A stretch of DNA of 64,000 nt from Aphelocoma coerulescens (GCF_041296385.1 NW_027183584.1:1-64000); one strand, 5' to 3'; counted from the stretch's first letter, positions 48,983 through 59,322 are shown. The notes: generated by a model not told the origin, from the sequence alone. Made by a program: numbers and translations.

Positions 48983-50347
48983 TTACGCCATCAGGTCAAC
49001 GTGGCGGACTGTGATGGCCGCTGTCTGTGTGTCGGGGAGAGCGGGAGGTGGCAGGGCTGTCCCGTCGGCAGGAGACGATCCCGGGGCTGCGGGAGGCGGG
49101 AGGGCCGGCGTGGAGGCGGCGGGAGTATGTTGCGGTGGGGCCATGGCGAACGGTGGGCCAGTCGGCGGCTGGACCGCGGCGTGCTGCCGCTGGGAGTTTG
49201 CAGGCTGGGCTGGTGTGGCTGCCGGCGCGGCGGTGCCAGGAGACGGGGCTGGAGCAGCGGCAGGCACGGGAGAGGCAGCAGCCATCTGTGTAGGCGCTGC
49301 AGCGCCGGCACCAGGTGGCTGGCGGGGCTGGGGCGCTCCGTGTCCCACGGACGCGGACGGGACGTTGACCACCACCGGCGCCGTGTCGGTGGCGGCGAGG
49401 GGGACCTGGGGGGCTGGAAGAAGGGTCGCCGCCTGGCTTTGCGGGGGGCCGGCTATGATGGTGGCTACAGCCATAACAGGCGCGGCTAGGGGAGCGGTAG
49501 GACCCGTAGGTGGCTGGGGAGCAGCCGCTGGCCCCGCGGGGCTATCGGCGGGGGGCGGGGCCGCGAAGGCGCTGGCGGACGGGGTGGGAGGAGCGAGGGA
49601 CGGGGCCGCGAAGACGCTGGAGCCGAGGGCGGGGACCGCGGGAGCCGGGGCAGCAGGGAGGAACGGGATGGGGGGGGCGGGGATGGGGGGAGCGGTGGAG
49701 GGGGTCGTAGGGTCCGGTGGGACAGGGGTGACGGCTGCCAGGACAGCGGGGGCGGGGGGCGGGGCGGCACGAGTCAGTCGGACCGCGGCTACCGGAGCCG
49801 CGAGAGGCGGGACAGCAGGGACTAACGGGACCGTGGGGGTGGAGATGACGGGGGCGGTGGGGGGGGCGGTGGAGTCCGGTGGGGCAGGGGTGACCGGTGC
49901 AGGGACCGCGGGGGGGTGGGGCGGGGCGGCACGAGACAGCTGGACCGCGGGTACCGGAGCCGTGAGGTCCGGCGGCGGGGCGGGGGCCGTGCCCGGTTGC
50001 AGGCTCGCGGCGGCAAGGGGCGGGCTCGCAGCAGGAGCGGGACCCGGCGAGGTGGCTGCTGCGGGCGGCGCCTTCACAGCAAACAGCTCCACGAGCGCTC
50101 TGCAAGCCGGGACCAGCTCCGCGGCAGCCCAATCCCGGCGGGAGATATTATTAAAGAGTTTAACCCGAACTGTGTCCCAGAAGTCTCTTGTAAAGACGGC
50201 TGAACGGTCAGCATTTGGGAAATTAATCAGAGTCCATTCTAAGAGGTTTTTTAGCTCCTGTTTAGGTAATTGACTTGGACCGGAGCTTAGTAAGTACTTA
50301 AGTTGTTTATAGAGATGTCTGTCATGGGCAGAGTGAGTTTGTCCCAT
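48983..50347 (-). pseudogene. gag: Gag 5' part: matrix plus long Pro/Ala-rich region (P1)
   Basis: ATG at 50347 opens 454 codons to TAA at 48983-48985. MGQTHS at the start is betaretrovirus-like, with G2 available for myristoylation. Residues 1 to ~95 form a matrix-like domain that would target the plasma membrane. Residues ~96-454 are almost wholly Pro, Ala, Thr and Ser. PTAP-like motifs occur (late-domain type), but such strings are cheap in this composition. A ~162-bp internal duplication lies in this part. Because the frame reopens after TAA and reaches capsid sequence, I read this as gag cut by one stop, not a complete protein. Readthrough cannot be excluded. The Gly/Ala-rich frame on the other strand is a composition shadow. 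Confidence 0.82.
49690..50000. repeat. 162-bp tandem duplication inside gag (P1)
   Basis: TCCGGTGGG recurs at 49713 and 49875, and GGCGGCACGAG recurs at the same 162-bp spacing (54 codons, frame kept). The copies differ at several sites. The plus strand is rich in G-runs of 5-8, so G-quadruplexes are possible. P2 carries the same duplication at about 58066-58376. Confidence 0.75.
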
Positions 50348-50362
50348 TATTGACCAGTATGA

Positions 50363-50372
50363 TACTCACCTA
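50363..50372 (-). promoter_or_regulatory. Candidate major splice donor (P1)
   Basis: Minus strand CTAG|GTGAGTAT, with the cut between 50370 and 50369, is a near-perfect eukaryotic 5' splice site 22 nt before gag ATG. It would produce the spliced env mRNA. P2 has it at 58739-58748. A second GTGAGT overlaps the primer binding site end and is a weaker candidate. Confidence 0.65.
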
Positions 50373-50472
50373 GATGTCGCAGGGGGCAGGGTCCTTAATC
50401 AGAAGTCCGTCGTGGGGGGCTGGCCAGGCTCTCCACACGGCGCTCAGGACGCTGCTGTCGGGTCCCTCCTCA

Positions 50473-50880
50473 GAGCTCCGGTTTCAGGCGTCGCTTGGCA
50501 ACGGCTTTCCGTGCTCGGGACCTCGCAGGTGTCTCCACTCAGAGCTCCAGCGCGGGCGGTGCTGAGCAATACCCGCCTGTGCTCGGGCGCGCGGCTGGAT
50601 CCCTCCTAAGAGCTCCGGTCTGCACTGCTTAGCAGCGTGTCCGTGCTCGAGGGGTACCACGGCAAACTTCCTCAAAGAGCTCCAGGTAACCGCTGCGCAG
50701 CAGTGGCCGTCTGTGCTCGAGGACTGCCAGGCAATTTCCTCCCTCCGAGAGCTCCAGGTAATTGCTACGAAGTAACGGCTCCCCGTGCTCGAGGGCTGCC
50801 TCAGCAGAGTTATAGAGCTCCGGCTTTTACGCTGCGCAGCAACGGTATGCCGTGCTCACGACACGTTCCAGGTGGCTATA
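50473..50880 (-). repeat. Six tandem ~66-72 bp leader repeats with conserved hairpins (P1)
   Basis: GAGCTCC recurs at 50473, 50542, 50610, 50677, 50749 and 50815 (spacings 69, 68, 67, 72, 66), each followed by a short inverted repeat and then by GTGCTCG or close to it. On the viral strand the cores fold: CGTTGC-CAA-GCGACG, CGCTGC-TAA-GCAGTG, CTGCT-GCGC-AGCGG, GTTAC-TTC-GTAGC, TTGCT-GCGC-AGCG, and an imperfect GC-rich one in the second copy. Stem letters change while pairing is kept, with G-U pairs only on the viral strand. Two loops are the palindrome GCGC. P2 has the same set at 58849-59256. Confidence 0.6.
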
Positions 50881-50889
50881 ACTGGTCTT

Positions 50890-50904
50890 TTAGTTACCGT
50901 CCAT
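50890..50904 (-). other. Four-codon upstream ORF in leader (P1)
   Basis: Minus strand GCCATGG gives a strong start context; the frame is ATG, three codons, TAA. Short leader ORFs are known from avian retroviruses and can influence gag translation and packaging. P2 has it at 59266-59280. Confidence 0.45.
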
Positions 50905-50946
50905 GGCGAAGTCTCTCACAGGTGGAAGAAGCTGAATCAGGCCTTC

Positions 50947-50964
50947 ACTCACGTTTGGGCGCCA
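50947..50964 (-). other. Primer binding site of P1, lysine-tRNA-like
   Basis: Minus strand TGGCGCCCAAACGTGAGT begins 3 nt (AAC) after the 5' LTR end. TGGCGCCC is the hallmark of lysine-tRNA sites; the following bases fit the Lys1,2 type with one inserted A and some mismatches. This supports a betaretrovirus-like backbone, as avian alpharetroviruses use tryptophan tRNA. Confidence 0.75.
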
Positions 50965-50967
50965 GTT

Positions 50968-51799
50968 TGTCGAAATTGATGGCGATGATGGTGATGAGGG
51001 TGTGGGTTCGGTCGGGCCCGGCTGGAGATGGACGGCGACGAGAGATCTCTATAAGCAGGTCTTTGGAGCATGCAGTTTATTGCAGAGGGCGTGGGTACAG
51101 GGGCACTGCTTAGAGCTGCCAGCTGCAGCTCCAAGCAGGCCCAAGGTGTAAGAGAGGGAGAGAGAGTGAGCGAGAGAGCTAGAGCAAGAGGCTGAGAGCT
51201 AAGAGTGTAAAGAGCAAGAGAGACAAACTAAGAGGAGAGCTGAATTAAGAGGAAGAAGAAGAGCAAGAGAGTTACTAAGAGAGCTACTAAGAGGAGAAGA
51301 GCATTACTAAGAGAGCTACTAAGAGAGTTACTAAGAGCGTTACTAAGAGGAGAAGAGCATTACTAAGAGGAGAGGAGTTAAGAGAGCGAGGAGCTTGTTA
51401 CAATACAATAAATCATCTTCTGTAGTGAATATTCTAATTCTCAGTAGCCAATCTAATACAAGGTACAAATCCTATAGCATTTACATACAGCCTATAAGAG
51501 TTCTTACATTACCATAGAGTGTTACATTTTAACTTCTAAAAACTACTCTTTGGACCCCTTCTGCTGAGCTAGTAGGGTCTGCTCTGACCCTTGGACCTGT
51601 CTGCAAGCAGAGGGTATTGTTCAATCAAGAGGGGATTACCTTCAGCCGGCTATACCATTGTTTTCCAGTTGTTCAGTAACTAAGACTCTATATCTCAAAG
51701 ATGGCCTTCATTTCGATGTCGCTCACAGTTTTCATATTCCCAGAATCTTTTGTTAGGCAATCATATTTATAAGGCTTTCCTGTTTCATCTTCCCCAACA
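50968..51799 (-). repeat. P1 5' LTR (832 bp)
   Basis: TG...CA ends. It carries one more GAA than the P1 3' LTR; otherwise no difference was noticed by eye. Reading on the minus strand, U3 (right end) contains ATTGGCT, a reverse CCAAT-type element; then comes a pyrimidine-rich segment, AATAAA and U5. A TATAAATA lies only ~30 bp from the U3 edge, so it is unlikely to be the core promoter. ATTTATTGTAT near 51409-51419 is better placed but weak. Confidence 0.95.
51151..51394. repeat. Purine-rich internal LTR minisatellite
   Basis: About 240 bp of nearly pure A/G on the plus strand (pyrimidine-rich in the viral RNA). It contains many copies of a TTACTAAGAG or CTACTAAGAG motif with AGGAGAAGAGCA spacers. 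The GAA indel that distinguishes LTR copies lies here. The tract occurs in all five LTRs (solo ~20776-21018). Confidence 0.85.
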
Positions 51800-51804
51800 A
51801 CAAA

Positions 51805-54072
51805 GGCTCTCCTGGGAGCCACGGGTCACAAAGCACCGTGGGCTCTGTGCAGCCCCGCTGTGTCACAATGGCCGCTGGCTTCCACGAGCCCCCGCAGTGT
51901 CCCAGTGGGCCCCGTGGCTTTAGGAGTGGGTGGCTGGGAGTTGGTGCCAGCGGCTGGGGGAGCAGCAGCAGGGACTGTGTGTGGACAGTGCCATGGCCAC
52001 TTGTGTGGCCACTGGTGTCTCTGTGCCAGGCACAGCCGTGGTGTGTAACACCGGCTCTGGGTCCTTTGGCTGTGCAGGTGGCAGTCACAGCCTGGAGCAG
52101 GGCTGCTCCCGGGGGACAGCCTGGGGCAGGAGGCTGCTGGAGATTCATTCCCCACACTCCTTGTCATGAGGTGCTCAGAGTGATTGGAAAGGCTGTTGGC
52201 AGCAGGCAGTTCTCTGGGTTCAAGCTGTGGAGCTGTCAGCGGGAATGCAAAGGCCAAGCTGGTGAGCCTTTTGTCCTGGTGCCTTTAGTGTGTGAGCAGT
52301 CCCTGGTGCCGTTGTCTTTGGATCCTGAGTGTGGGAGAGGCAAGGCTTAGGATGGTGCGTAGAGCTGAGAAGGAAAGTGCCGAGAGCAGCGTGTGTGCTG
52401 CTGCTTTGAGGGGTGCAGTTGAAGTTGTAGGCAGCAAGAGCTTTCTCAGCTGGCCCTTTTGTGAGCTCTGCTTTTGCCAGATGACTTCCATCTTACCCTC
52501 TTACCATCTTAGCCTCTCATTTTTGCATATCCCAAACCCCCTTCCAAACATCCAGCAGCTGCTTGTAAAGAAGAAGTCCTAGAACAAAAAGCCAGTGCTG
52601 CCTTTCATAGCCCCTTTGCTGTCTATGAAGTAGAGGAAAGAAGCTAGTGAGACGCACTTTCTTTCTCAACTCCATAGAGCGCATCCTTCTCTCAAGGTGG
52701 CAGAGTCCTTGGCGGAAGTGAAGCATCTGCAGCTGCAGTTCAGACTGAGAGATGTGCCAGGACAGGAAACATTTGCTGACCTTCCCTGTTCCCTGTGCAA
52801 CATGATTCTCGCATCCCAGTCACTTTCACATACCTTCGGTATCCCTGAGTCCAAGCAGCTAAAGCTCACAGAGACAGAAGTGTCAGGAAGGAAAACGTTC
52901 CAAAAGCACCCCCTTCTCTTATCAGCATATAAATTGTGCACAACAGGCTGCGGCACCGAACCTTCCTTCTCAGATAGACATGCCATCACACTTTTCACTC
53001 TTGCAGCTCGGTTGAAAAGCTCCAGCAGCTGCTCCCGCAATAGCAAAAGGTTCTAGAAGTGAAAGCCAGTTTGGGGCTGCACCTTCTCCTTGCCGCATGT
53101 AAGCCACACCAAACTCCCTGATGCACTCTGTCCTCCCCTTCTCAAAGGAGTAGACGGTGGCATCAGGACACACCTGTGTCCCAGCAGCTGGGTGCCCAGC
53201 CGGGAGCAGGAGCAGGGCTGGGGCTGCTCCCAAAGTTGCCCCGCCCCAATGCCAGAGCCGGACATATGCTGAGGGGGGGCTGGATCAGGCTTTATTGTCC
53301 AGCTGCATGCCAGGAGTGAGCACAAAATCTACCTGCATTCTCTGCAGCATGCCATCCTGGAGCAGAGCCATTGCCAAAGGAAGCCGTGAGCCCGTGCCAA
53401 GCCAGTGCCGGAGTGGGATCCTAGCAGCACCTGTGGAAGCCGGGAGAGAGGAGCCCACCTGGAGCAGGTTCGTGCAGGATTAATCATCCCGTGGCTTCCC
53501 ACCAGGGTCCTGTTGCTTCCAAAAGGCCCCACAGTGTCACTGTGGCCCCTCGGTTCCACCAGGTTCCATAGCGTCACTGTGGTGCCCAGGGTTCCGTCAG
53601 CTTCGCCAGCATCCCCACGGTCTGCAGAGCTCCCCGAGCTTCTGTGGTGTCACAGTGGAGGCAGGGTTGCATCAGGTTCCATAGCATCAGCACGGTCTCC
53701 AGGGCTCCCAGAGGTTCTGTGGTGTCACAGTGGAGGCAGGGTTGCATCAGGTTCCATAGCATCACCACAGTCTCCAGGGCTCCCTGAGCTTCTGTGGTGT
53801 CACAGTGGAGGCAGGGTTGCATCAGGTTCCATAGCATCAGCACGGTCTCCAGGGCTCCCAGAGGTTCTGTGGTGTCACAGAGGAGGCAGGGTTGCATCAG
53901 GTTCCATAGCATCACCACGGTCTCCAGGGCTCCAAGAGCTTCTGTGGTGTCACAGAGGAGGCAGGGTTGCATCAGGTTCAATAGCATCAGCACGGTCTCC
54001 AGGGCTCCCCTGAGCTTCTGTGGTGGTGTCACAGAGGAGCCAGGCTTCCTTGTAGTTCCCCAGCATCACAAA
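51805..54072. repeat. Monomer U21, 5-copy class, between P1 and P2
   Basis: Five 75-bp copies at 53640-54014. Rare alleles +284 (A) and +1583 (G), as in U9 and U20. It is preceded by ACAAA at 51800-51804 and ends with ACAAA at 54068-54072, so it has an ERV copy on each side. Confidence 0.95.
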
Positions 54073-54904
54073 TGTCGAAATTGATGGCGATGATGGTGAT
54101 GAGGGTGTGGGTTCGGTCGGGCCCGGCTGGAGATGGACGGCGACGAGAGATCTCTATAAGCAGGTCTTTGGAGCATGCAGTTTATTGCAGAGGGCGTGGG
54201 TACAGGGGCACTGCTTAGAGCTGCCAGCTGCAGCTCCAAGCAGGCCCAAGGTGTAAGAGAGGGAGAGAGAGTGAGCGAGAGAGCTAGAGCAAGAGGCTGA
54301 GAGCTAAGAGTGTAAAGAGCAAGAGAGACAAACTAAGAGGAGAGCTGAATTAAGAGGAAGAAGAAGAGCAAGAGAGTTACTAAGAGAGCTACTAAGAGGA
54401 GAAGAGCATTACTAAGAGAGCTACTAAGAGAGTTACTAAGAGCGTTACTAAGAGGAGAAGAGCATTACTAAGAGGAGAGGAGTTAAGAGAGCGAGGAGCT
54501 TGTTACAATACAATAAATCATCTTCTGTAGTGAATATTCTAATTCTCAGTAGCCAATCTAATACAAGGTACAAATCCTATAGCATTTACATACAGCCTAT
54601 AAGAGTTCTTACATTACCATAGAGTGTTACATTTTAACTTCTAAAAACTACTCTTTGGACCCCTTCTGCTGAGCTAGTAGGGTCTGCTCTGACCCTTGGA
54701 CCTGTCTGCAAGCAGAGGGTATTGTTCAATCAAGAGGGGATTACCTTCAGCCGGCTATACCATTGTTTTCCAGTTGTTCAGTAACTAAGACTCTATATCT
54801 CAAAGATGGCCTTCATTTCGATGTCGCTCACAGTTTTCATATTCCCAGAATCTTTTGTTAGGCAATCATATTTATAAGGCTTTCCTGTTTCATCTTCCCC
54901 AACA
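54073..54904 (-). repeat. P2 3' LTR (832 bp)
   Basis: Longer GAAGAAGAAGAGC form near 54359. Contains the env end at 54793-54904. Confidence 0.95.
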
Positions 54905-56151
54905 TCTCCCCCGTTCTGATGAACAACTAAGATATTAGATACAGTCCTACTCGTTATTTTTTGCACACACTGAAGCATACAAGGTACTGCTACTAAAACT
55001 ATAATTATTACTACTAGAATAATCAAGCCTATTTTACAGAGTTCCCTTAGCCAAGGTGCAAAGCTCCAATCATCAAACAAACTGTCCAGCCAAGACGGGT
55101 CATCTGTTCTAATTTGGTTAGCTAGATCCTTTAGGTTTTGTAGCTGTTTGTGAATGGAAACAGAATGATCGGATAAGTTCATACAGCATAATCCTTCAAA
55201 ATCTTCACAGCCGTGCCCATGTGCTAATAAAAGATAATCAACGGCAGCTCTATTTTGTAAAGTGGCATGTCTGACTGCCTCTTCATCGGTTAACAGATCA
55301 CTGATCATAGTAGAGGTGGCATTTACCTCCTTGCTGAGCCAACATCCCAACTTGTTTAACTGTTTTAAAGCAATTGAGGAGCTTAACTGAGGTAGAAAAA
55401 TGCTTGCAACAATTGATTTTCCAGAGTTCCAAGGGTGGAAGTCACTATCACAGTCACTATCGTACTGATGTCCCCAGGAAGATCTGATCTTTCTGCTTTT
55501 CTTTTTGATTACCTCTTTGACACTGGGAGCAATAATTGTAAGTTGTCCCAGAGCACAAGGGCCACCATCTATTTTTGAAGGTATACCTTGCCAGGCCCTG
55601 TCTCCACAGATGAGCCAAATTCCTCTGGGGAATCGAATAGGAAGTTTGCTAAAACGATCTGCATGAGGTTCGTCATATATAAGAAGCTTAACTTGACTAC
55701 ACCAAGAAGTTACATTGCTATAAGCTGGGTGATATGGGGTAACATTTAAATGGGGACCGTTTTCTCCTTGAAAGTGAAAGAAATAGCAGGTATCCATAGT
55801 TAACGAACCTAGGATTTCTAGCTCTTGAAGGTCAGATTTATCAATTTTAGAATTATCAATATAAGTTTGGTGTCTATGGCTGGGAGTTGGAGATACATGA
55901 TGATCGTCATATGGCCAATACTTATCAAGAGTAATATTATCAAAACCTTCTGGAAGAGGTACTCCAACTAAACAGGTTGAAAAAGGTTTGTCAGGGCTTG
56001 TGTCAGATAGACAGATGGTATCGGAGCCTGCGGATTTGGCTAAAGCAACCCAGACATTTGTCTTTGGTTGATTCACAGGTAAAGCTTCACTACAAAAACT
56101 AAAACAAAAGAATAAAAGCAACATGCACGCGCGCAAATGAGAAAACTCCAT
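54793..56151 (-). CDS. env: ERV envelope glycoprotein, intact frame (P2)
   Basis: 452 codons from ATG 56151 to TAG at 54793, identical in protein to the P1 copy, so every feature listed there applies: signal peptide, R-K-I-R cleavage site, Cys-flanked fusion loop, CX6CC and membrane anchor. Identity may reflect recent duplication, gene conversion or constraint; the window alone cannot separate these. The 3' part again reads through the polypurine tract into the LTR. Confidence 0.9.
   Translation of the reverse strand: MEFSHLRACMLLLFFCFSFCSEALPVNQPKTNVWVALAKSAGSDTICLSDTSPDKPFSTCLVGVPLPEGFDNITLDKYWPYDDHHVSPTPSHRHQTYIDNSKIDKSDLQELEILGSLTMDTCYFFHFQGENGPHLNVTPYHPAYSNVTSWCSQVKLLIYDEPHADRFSKLPIRFPRGIWLICGDRAWQGIPSKIDGGPCALGQLTIIAPSVKEVIKKKSRKIRSSWGHQYDSDCDSDFHPWNSGKSIVASIFLPQLSSSIALKQLNKLGCWLSKEVNATSTMISDLLTDEEAVRHATLQNRAAVDYLLLAHGHGCEDFEGLCCMNLSDHSVSIHKQLQNLKDLANQIRTDDPSWLDSLFDDWSFAPWLRELCKIGLIILVVIIIVLVAVPCMLQCVQKITSRTVSNILVVHQNGGDVGEDETGKPYKYDCLTKDSGNMKTVSDIEMKAIFEI
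54905..54916 (-). other. Polypurine tract of P2
   Basis: GAACGGGGGAGA on the minus strand, next to the 3' LTR, unchanged from P1. Confidence 0.75.
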
Positions 56152-56205
56152 TCTTTTCTTGAGCTGTTTTTGGCAGATCACTTTCTTCTGGTGATTCTGC
56201 GCAGT

Positions 56206-57357
56206 TCAGGTCTGGGTGCTTGCTTCCTGGCTTCCACTTGCAGAGTCACTGGCTGGTGTGGTGGCATCAGCAGGCTTTGATGCGAGGTATGGCTTCACGT
56301 TTTTTGCTGGAACCCACTTGATTCCTTCACCTGTGGAAACACATGCAAACCCCTTCCCCCACATTATAAGATTGTATGGTCCTTCTATTTTTCCTGAGTC
56401 TAGATTTTTAATCAAAACTGGGGGGCGCTCTTTCAGTTTTGCTTTTTTGTTGTTCAAAAAATGTCTATAAATGGGGGGATCAGGCTCTTCTGCAGAGCTA
56501 TTCAAAAAATTGTAAACATACAAAGCCTTGTTCAACCTCCTTTGAGGTGTATCCTGGACTTCTCCCCCTCTCTGTTGATCTAAAATGCGTTTTAGGGTTT
56601 GATGTGTTCTTTTTAGGGTACTTTTTAGCAGTTGTTTAAGATACGGTGAGCAAATACCACTATCTCTTACAGCCCTTCTTAGTTCTTTAATTTCGTGAGT
56701 GGGGATGGGAACCCACGTTTTGGGACTGTCAGGCTGTTGGCTAGCTATCACAGGCTTAGCTAATAGACTTTCATCTTTACAGCTTTGGAGTCTTATTTCA
56801 TGCCAATCTGTTAATTGAGAATAATCTGAGCACTTTGGAGGATTTTTTGATTCAGAAAGTAGCGCTAACAAACTCTCAGAACTCGTTTTCTCCTTATGGG
56901 TTGCAAGATCCCAGCCGCTCGCTGGCGGGACTCTGGGGCTCATTGCAAACAAATCTGGCTGCTTTTCAGGGTTTCCTGGTGTTAGATTTAAAGCATCAGC
57001 TCGGGCAGAGCGGCTCTCCGTCTTCCCTGCCACTGGAGCTGCACCACTGCCCTCCGTTCCCCCCCTGTTTGCGGCTTGTGAGGCGAGGCTGAGCTGCGCG
57101 GAGGGATGTTGCTGGGCGGCGGTAGCCGAGGGATACAGCTGTGCGGTGCCGGAGGGCCCCGGCGGGGGCGGCGATGGCACTGCCGATCTCCGCGGTGGCG
57201 GGCGAGGAGGCGGGGGGGCCGCGAGCAACCGGCTCCGCGGCAGCGGGCGAGGGGGTGCGGGTGGCTCTATTGAAGGCGAGGTGAAAGCCGTGGGGGGCGG
57301 TGGCGGAGCTAGTTCCGTGAGCAGTGCTGTGGTTGGAGAAGTGTGAGCGTGCGTGGG
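56206..57357 (-). pseudogene. Gag remainder joined to integrase C-terminal end (P2)
   Basis: Same frame, capsid fragment, deletion joint (~56605-56625) and integrase end as in P1, ending at TGA 56206-56208. The deletion was therefore present before the provirus was duplicated. It has no start codon of its own. Confidence 0.85.
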
Positions 57358-58723
57358 TTACGCCATCAGGTCAACGTGGCGGACTGTGATGGCCGCTGTC
57401 TGTGTGTCGGGGAGAGCGGGAGGTGGCAGGGCTGTCCCGTCGGCAGGAGACGATCCCGGGGCTGCGGGAGGCGGGAGGGCCGGCGTGGAGGCGGCGGGAG
57501 TATGTTGCGGTGGGGCCATGGCGAACGGTGGGCCAGTCGGCGGCTGGACCGCGGCGTGCTGCCGCTGGGAGTTTGCAGGCTGGGCTGGTGTGGCTGCCGG
57601 CGCGGCGGTGCCAGGAGACGGGGCTGGAGCAGCGGCAGGCACGGGAGAGGCAGCAGCCATCTGTGTAGGCGCTGCAGCGCCGGCACCAGGTGGCTGGCGG
57701 GGCTGGGGCGCTCCGTGTCCCACGGACGCGGACGGGACGTTGACCACCACCGGCGCCGTGTCGGTGGCGGCGAGGGGGACCTGGGGGGCTGGAAGAAGGG
57801 TCGCCGCCTGGCTTTGCGGGGGGCCGGCTATGATGGTGGCTACAGCCATAACAGGCGCGGCTAGGGGAGCGGTAGGACCCGTAGGTGGCTGGGGAGCAGC
57901 CGCTGGCCCCGCGGGGCTATCGGCGGGGGGCGGGGCCGCGAAGGCGCTGGCGGACGGGGTGGGAGGAGCGAGGGACGGGGCCGCGAAGACGCTGGAGCCG
58001 AGGGCGGGGACCGCGGGAGCCGGGGCAGCAGGGAGGAACGGGATGGGGGGGGGCGGGGATGGGGGGAGCGGTGGAGGGGGTCGTAGGGTCCGGTGGGACA
58101 GGGGTGACGGCTGCCAGGACAGCGGGGGCGGGGGGCGGGGCGGCACGAGTCAGTCGGACCGCGGCTACCGGAGCCGCGAGAGGCGGGACAGCAGGGACTA
58201 ACGGGACCGTGGGGGTGGAGATGACGGGGGCGGTGGGGGGGGCGGTGGAGTCCGGTGGGGCAGGGGTGACCGGTGCAGGGACCGCGGGGGGGTGGGGCGG
58301 GGCGGCACGAGACAGCTGGACCGCGGGTACCGGAGCCGTGAGGTCCGGCGGCGGGGCGGGGGCCGTGCCCGGTTGCAGGCTCGCGGCGGCAAGGGGCGGG
58401 CTCGCAGCAGGAGCGGGACCCGGCGAGGTGGCTGCTGCGGGCGGCGCCTTCACAGCAAACAGCTCCACGAGCGCTCTGCAAGCCGGGACCAGCTCCGCGG
58501 CAGCCCAATCCCGGCGGGAGATATTATTAAAGAGTTTAACCCGAACTGTGTCCCAGAAGTCTCTTGTAAAGACGGCTGAACGGTCAGCATTTGGGAAATT
58601 AATCAGAGTCCATTCTAAGAGGTTTTTTAGCTCCTGTTTAGGTAATTGACTTGGACCGGAGCTTAGTAAGTACTTAAGTTGTTTATAGAGATGTCTGTCA
58701 TGGGCAGAGTGAGTTTGTCCCAT
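57358..58723 (-). pseudogene. gag: Gag 5' part with extra frameshift (P2)
   Basis: ATG at 58723 and the matrix-like start equal P1. A run of nine G (58045-58053) replaces the eight G of P1 (49670-49677), so from there the reading leaves the gag frame and stops at 57917. The original frame continues behind it to the shared TAA at 57358-57360. P2 gag is thus broken twice. A homopolymer sequencing error must be excluded. Confidence 0.82.
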
Positions 58724-59322
58724 TATTGACCAGTATGATACTCACCTAGATGTCGCAGGGGGCAGGGTCCTTAATCAGAAGTCCGTCGTGGGGGGCTGGC
58801 CAGGCTCTCCACACGGCGCTCAGGACGCTGCTGTCGGGTCCCTCCTCAGAGCTCCGGTTTCAGGCGTCGCTTGGCAACGGCTTTCCGTGCTCGGGACCTC
58901 GCAGGTGTCTCCACTCAGAGCTCCAGCGCGGGCGGTGCTGAGCAATACCCGCCTGTGCTCGGGCGCGCGGCTGGATCCCTCCTAAGAGCTCCGGTCTGCA
59001 CTGCTTAGCAGCGTGTCCGTGCTCGAGGGGTACCACGGCAAACTTCCTCAAAGAGCTCCAGGTAACCGCTGCGCAGCAGTGGCCGTCTGTGCTCGAGGAC
59101 TGCCAGGCAATTTCCTCCCTCCGAGAGCTCCAGGTAATTGCTACGAAGTAACGGCTCCCCGTGCTCGAGGGCTGCCTCAGCAGAGTTATAGAGCTCCGGC
59201 TTTTACGCTGCGCAGCAACGGTATGCCGTGCTCACGACACGTTCCAGGTGGCTATAACTGGTCTTTTAGTTACCGTCCATGGCGAAGTCTCTCACAGGTG
59301 GAAGAAGCTGAATCAGGCCTTC
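58724..59322 (-). other. P2 5' leader
   Basis: Carries the splice donor (58739-58748), the six hairpin repeats (58849-59256) and the four-codon upstream ORF (59266-59280), with no difference from P1 noticed. Confidence 0.8.

Larger units (their letters stand above)
50348..50946 (-). other. P1 5' leader (untranslated region before gag)
   Basis: About 600 nt between the primer binding site and gag ATG. It holds a four-codon upstream ORF, six tandem repeats and a splice donor, each listed separately. Packaging signals of retroviruses lie in this region; none can be assigned by sequence alone. Confidence 0.8.
45701..51799 (-). mobile_element. Provirus P1, internally deleted ERV (6099 bp)
   Basis: Reading on the minus strand: 5' LTR 50968-51799, primer binding site, leader, gag, gag-integrase remnant, env, polypurine tract and 3' LTR 45701-46529. 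ACAAA duplications flank it (45696-45700, 51800-51804). Gag start, lysine-type primer site and integrase end point to a betaretrovirus-like backbone; the Env transmembrane part looks alpharetrovirus-like. Protease, reverse transcriptase, RNase H and the integrase core are absent, so any movement would need a helper. The insertion point and duplication are the same as for the solo LTR and P2. Confidence 0.95.

Noticed and set aside
49486..49770. Arginine/Pro-rich small frames inside gag on both strands
   Set aside because: Products of extreme GC content in other frames of gag; no support as genes.
48978..50273. 431-codon Gly/Ala-rich plus-strand frame
   Set aside because: It is antisense to the Pro/Ala-rich gag segment; high GC removes stop codons. 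In P2 it is shortened by one extra G without other change.
51767..51774. TATAAATA as LTR promoter
   Set aside because: It lies ~30 bp inside U3 and within the env tail coding sequence, too far from the polyadenylation signal and R region.
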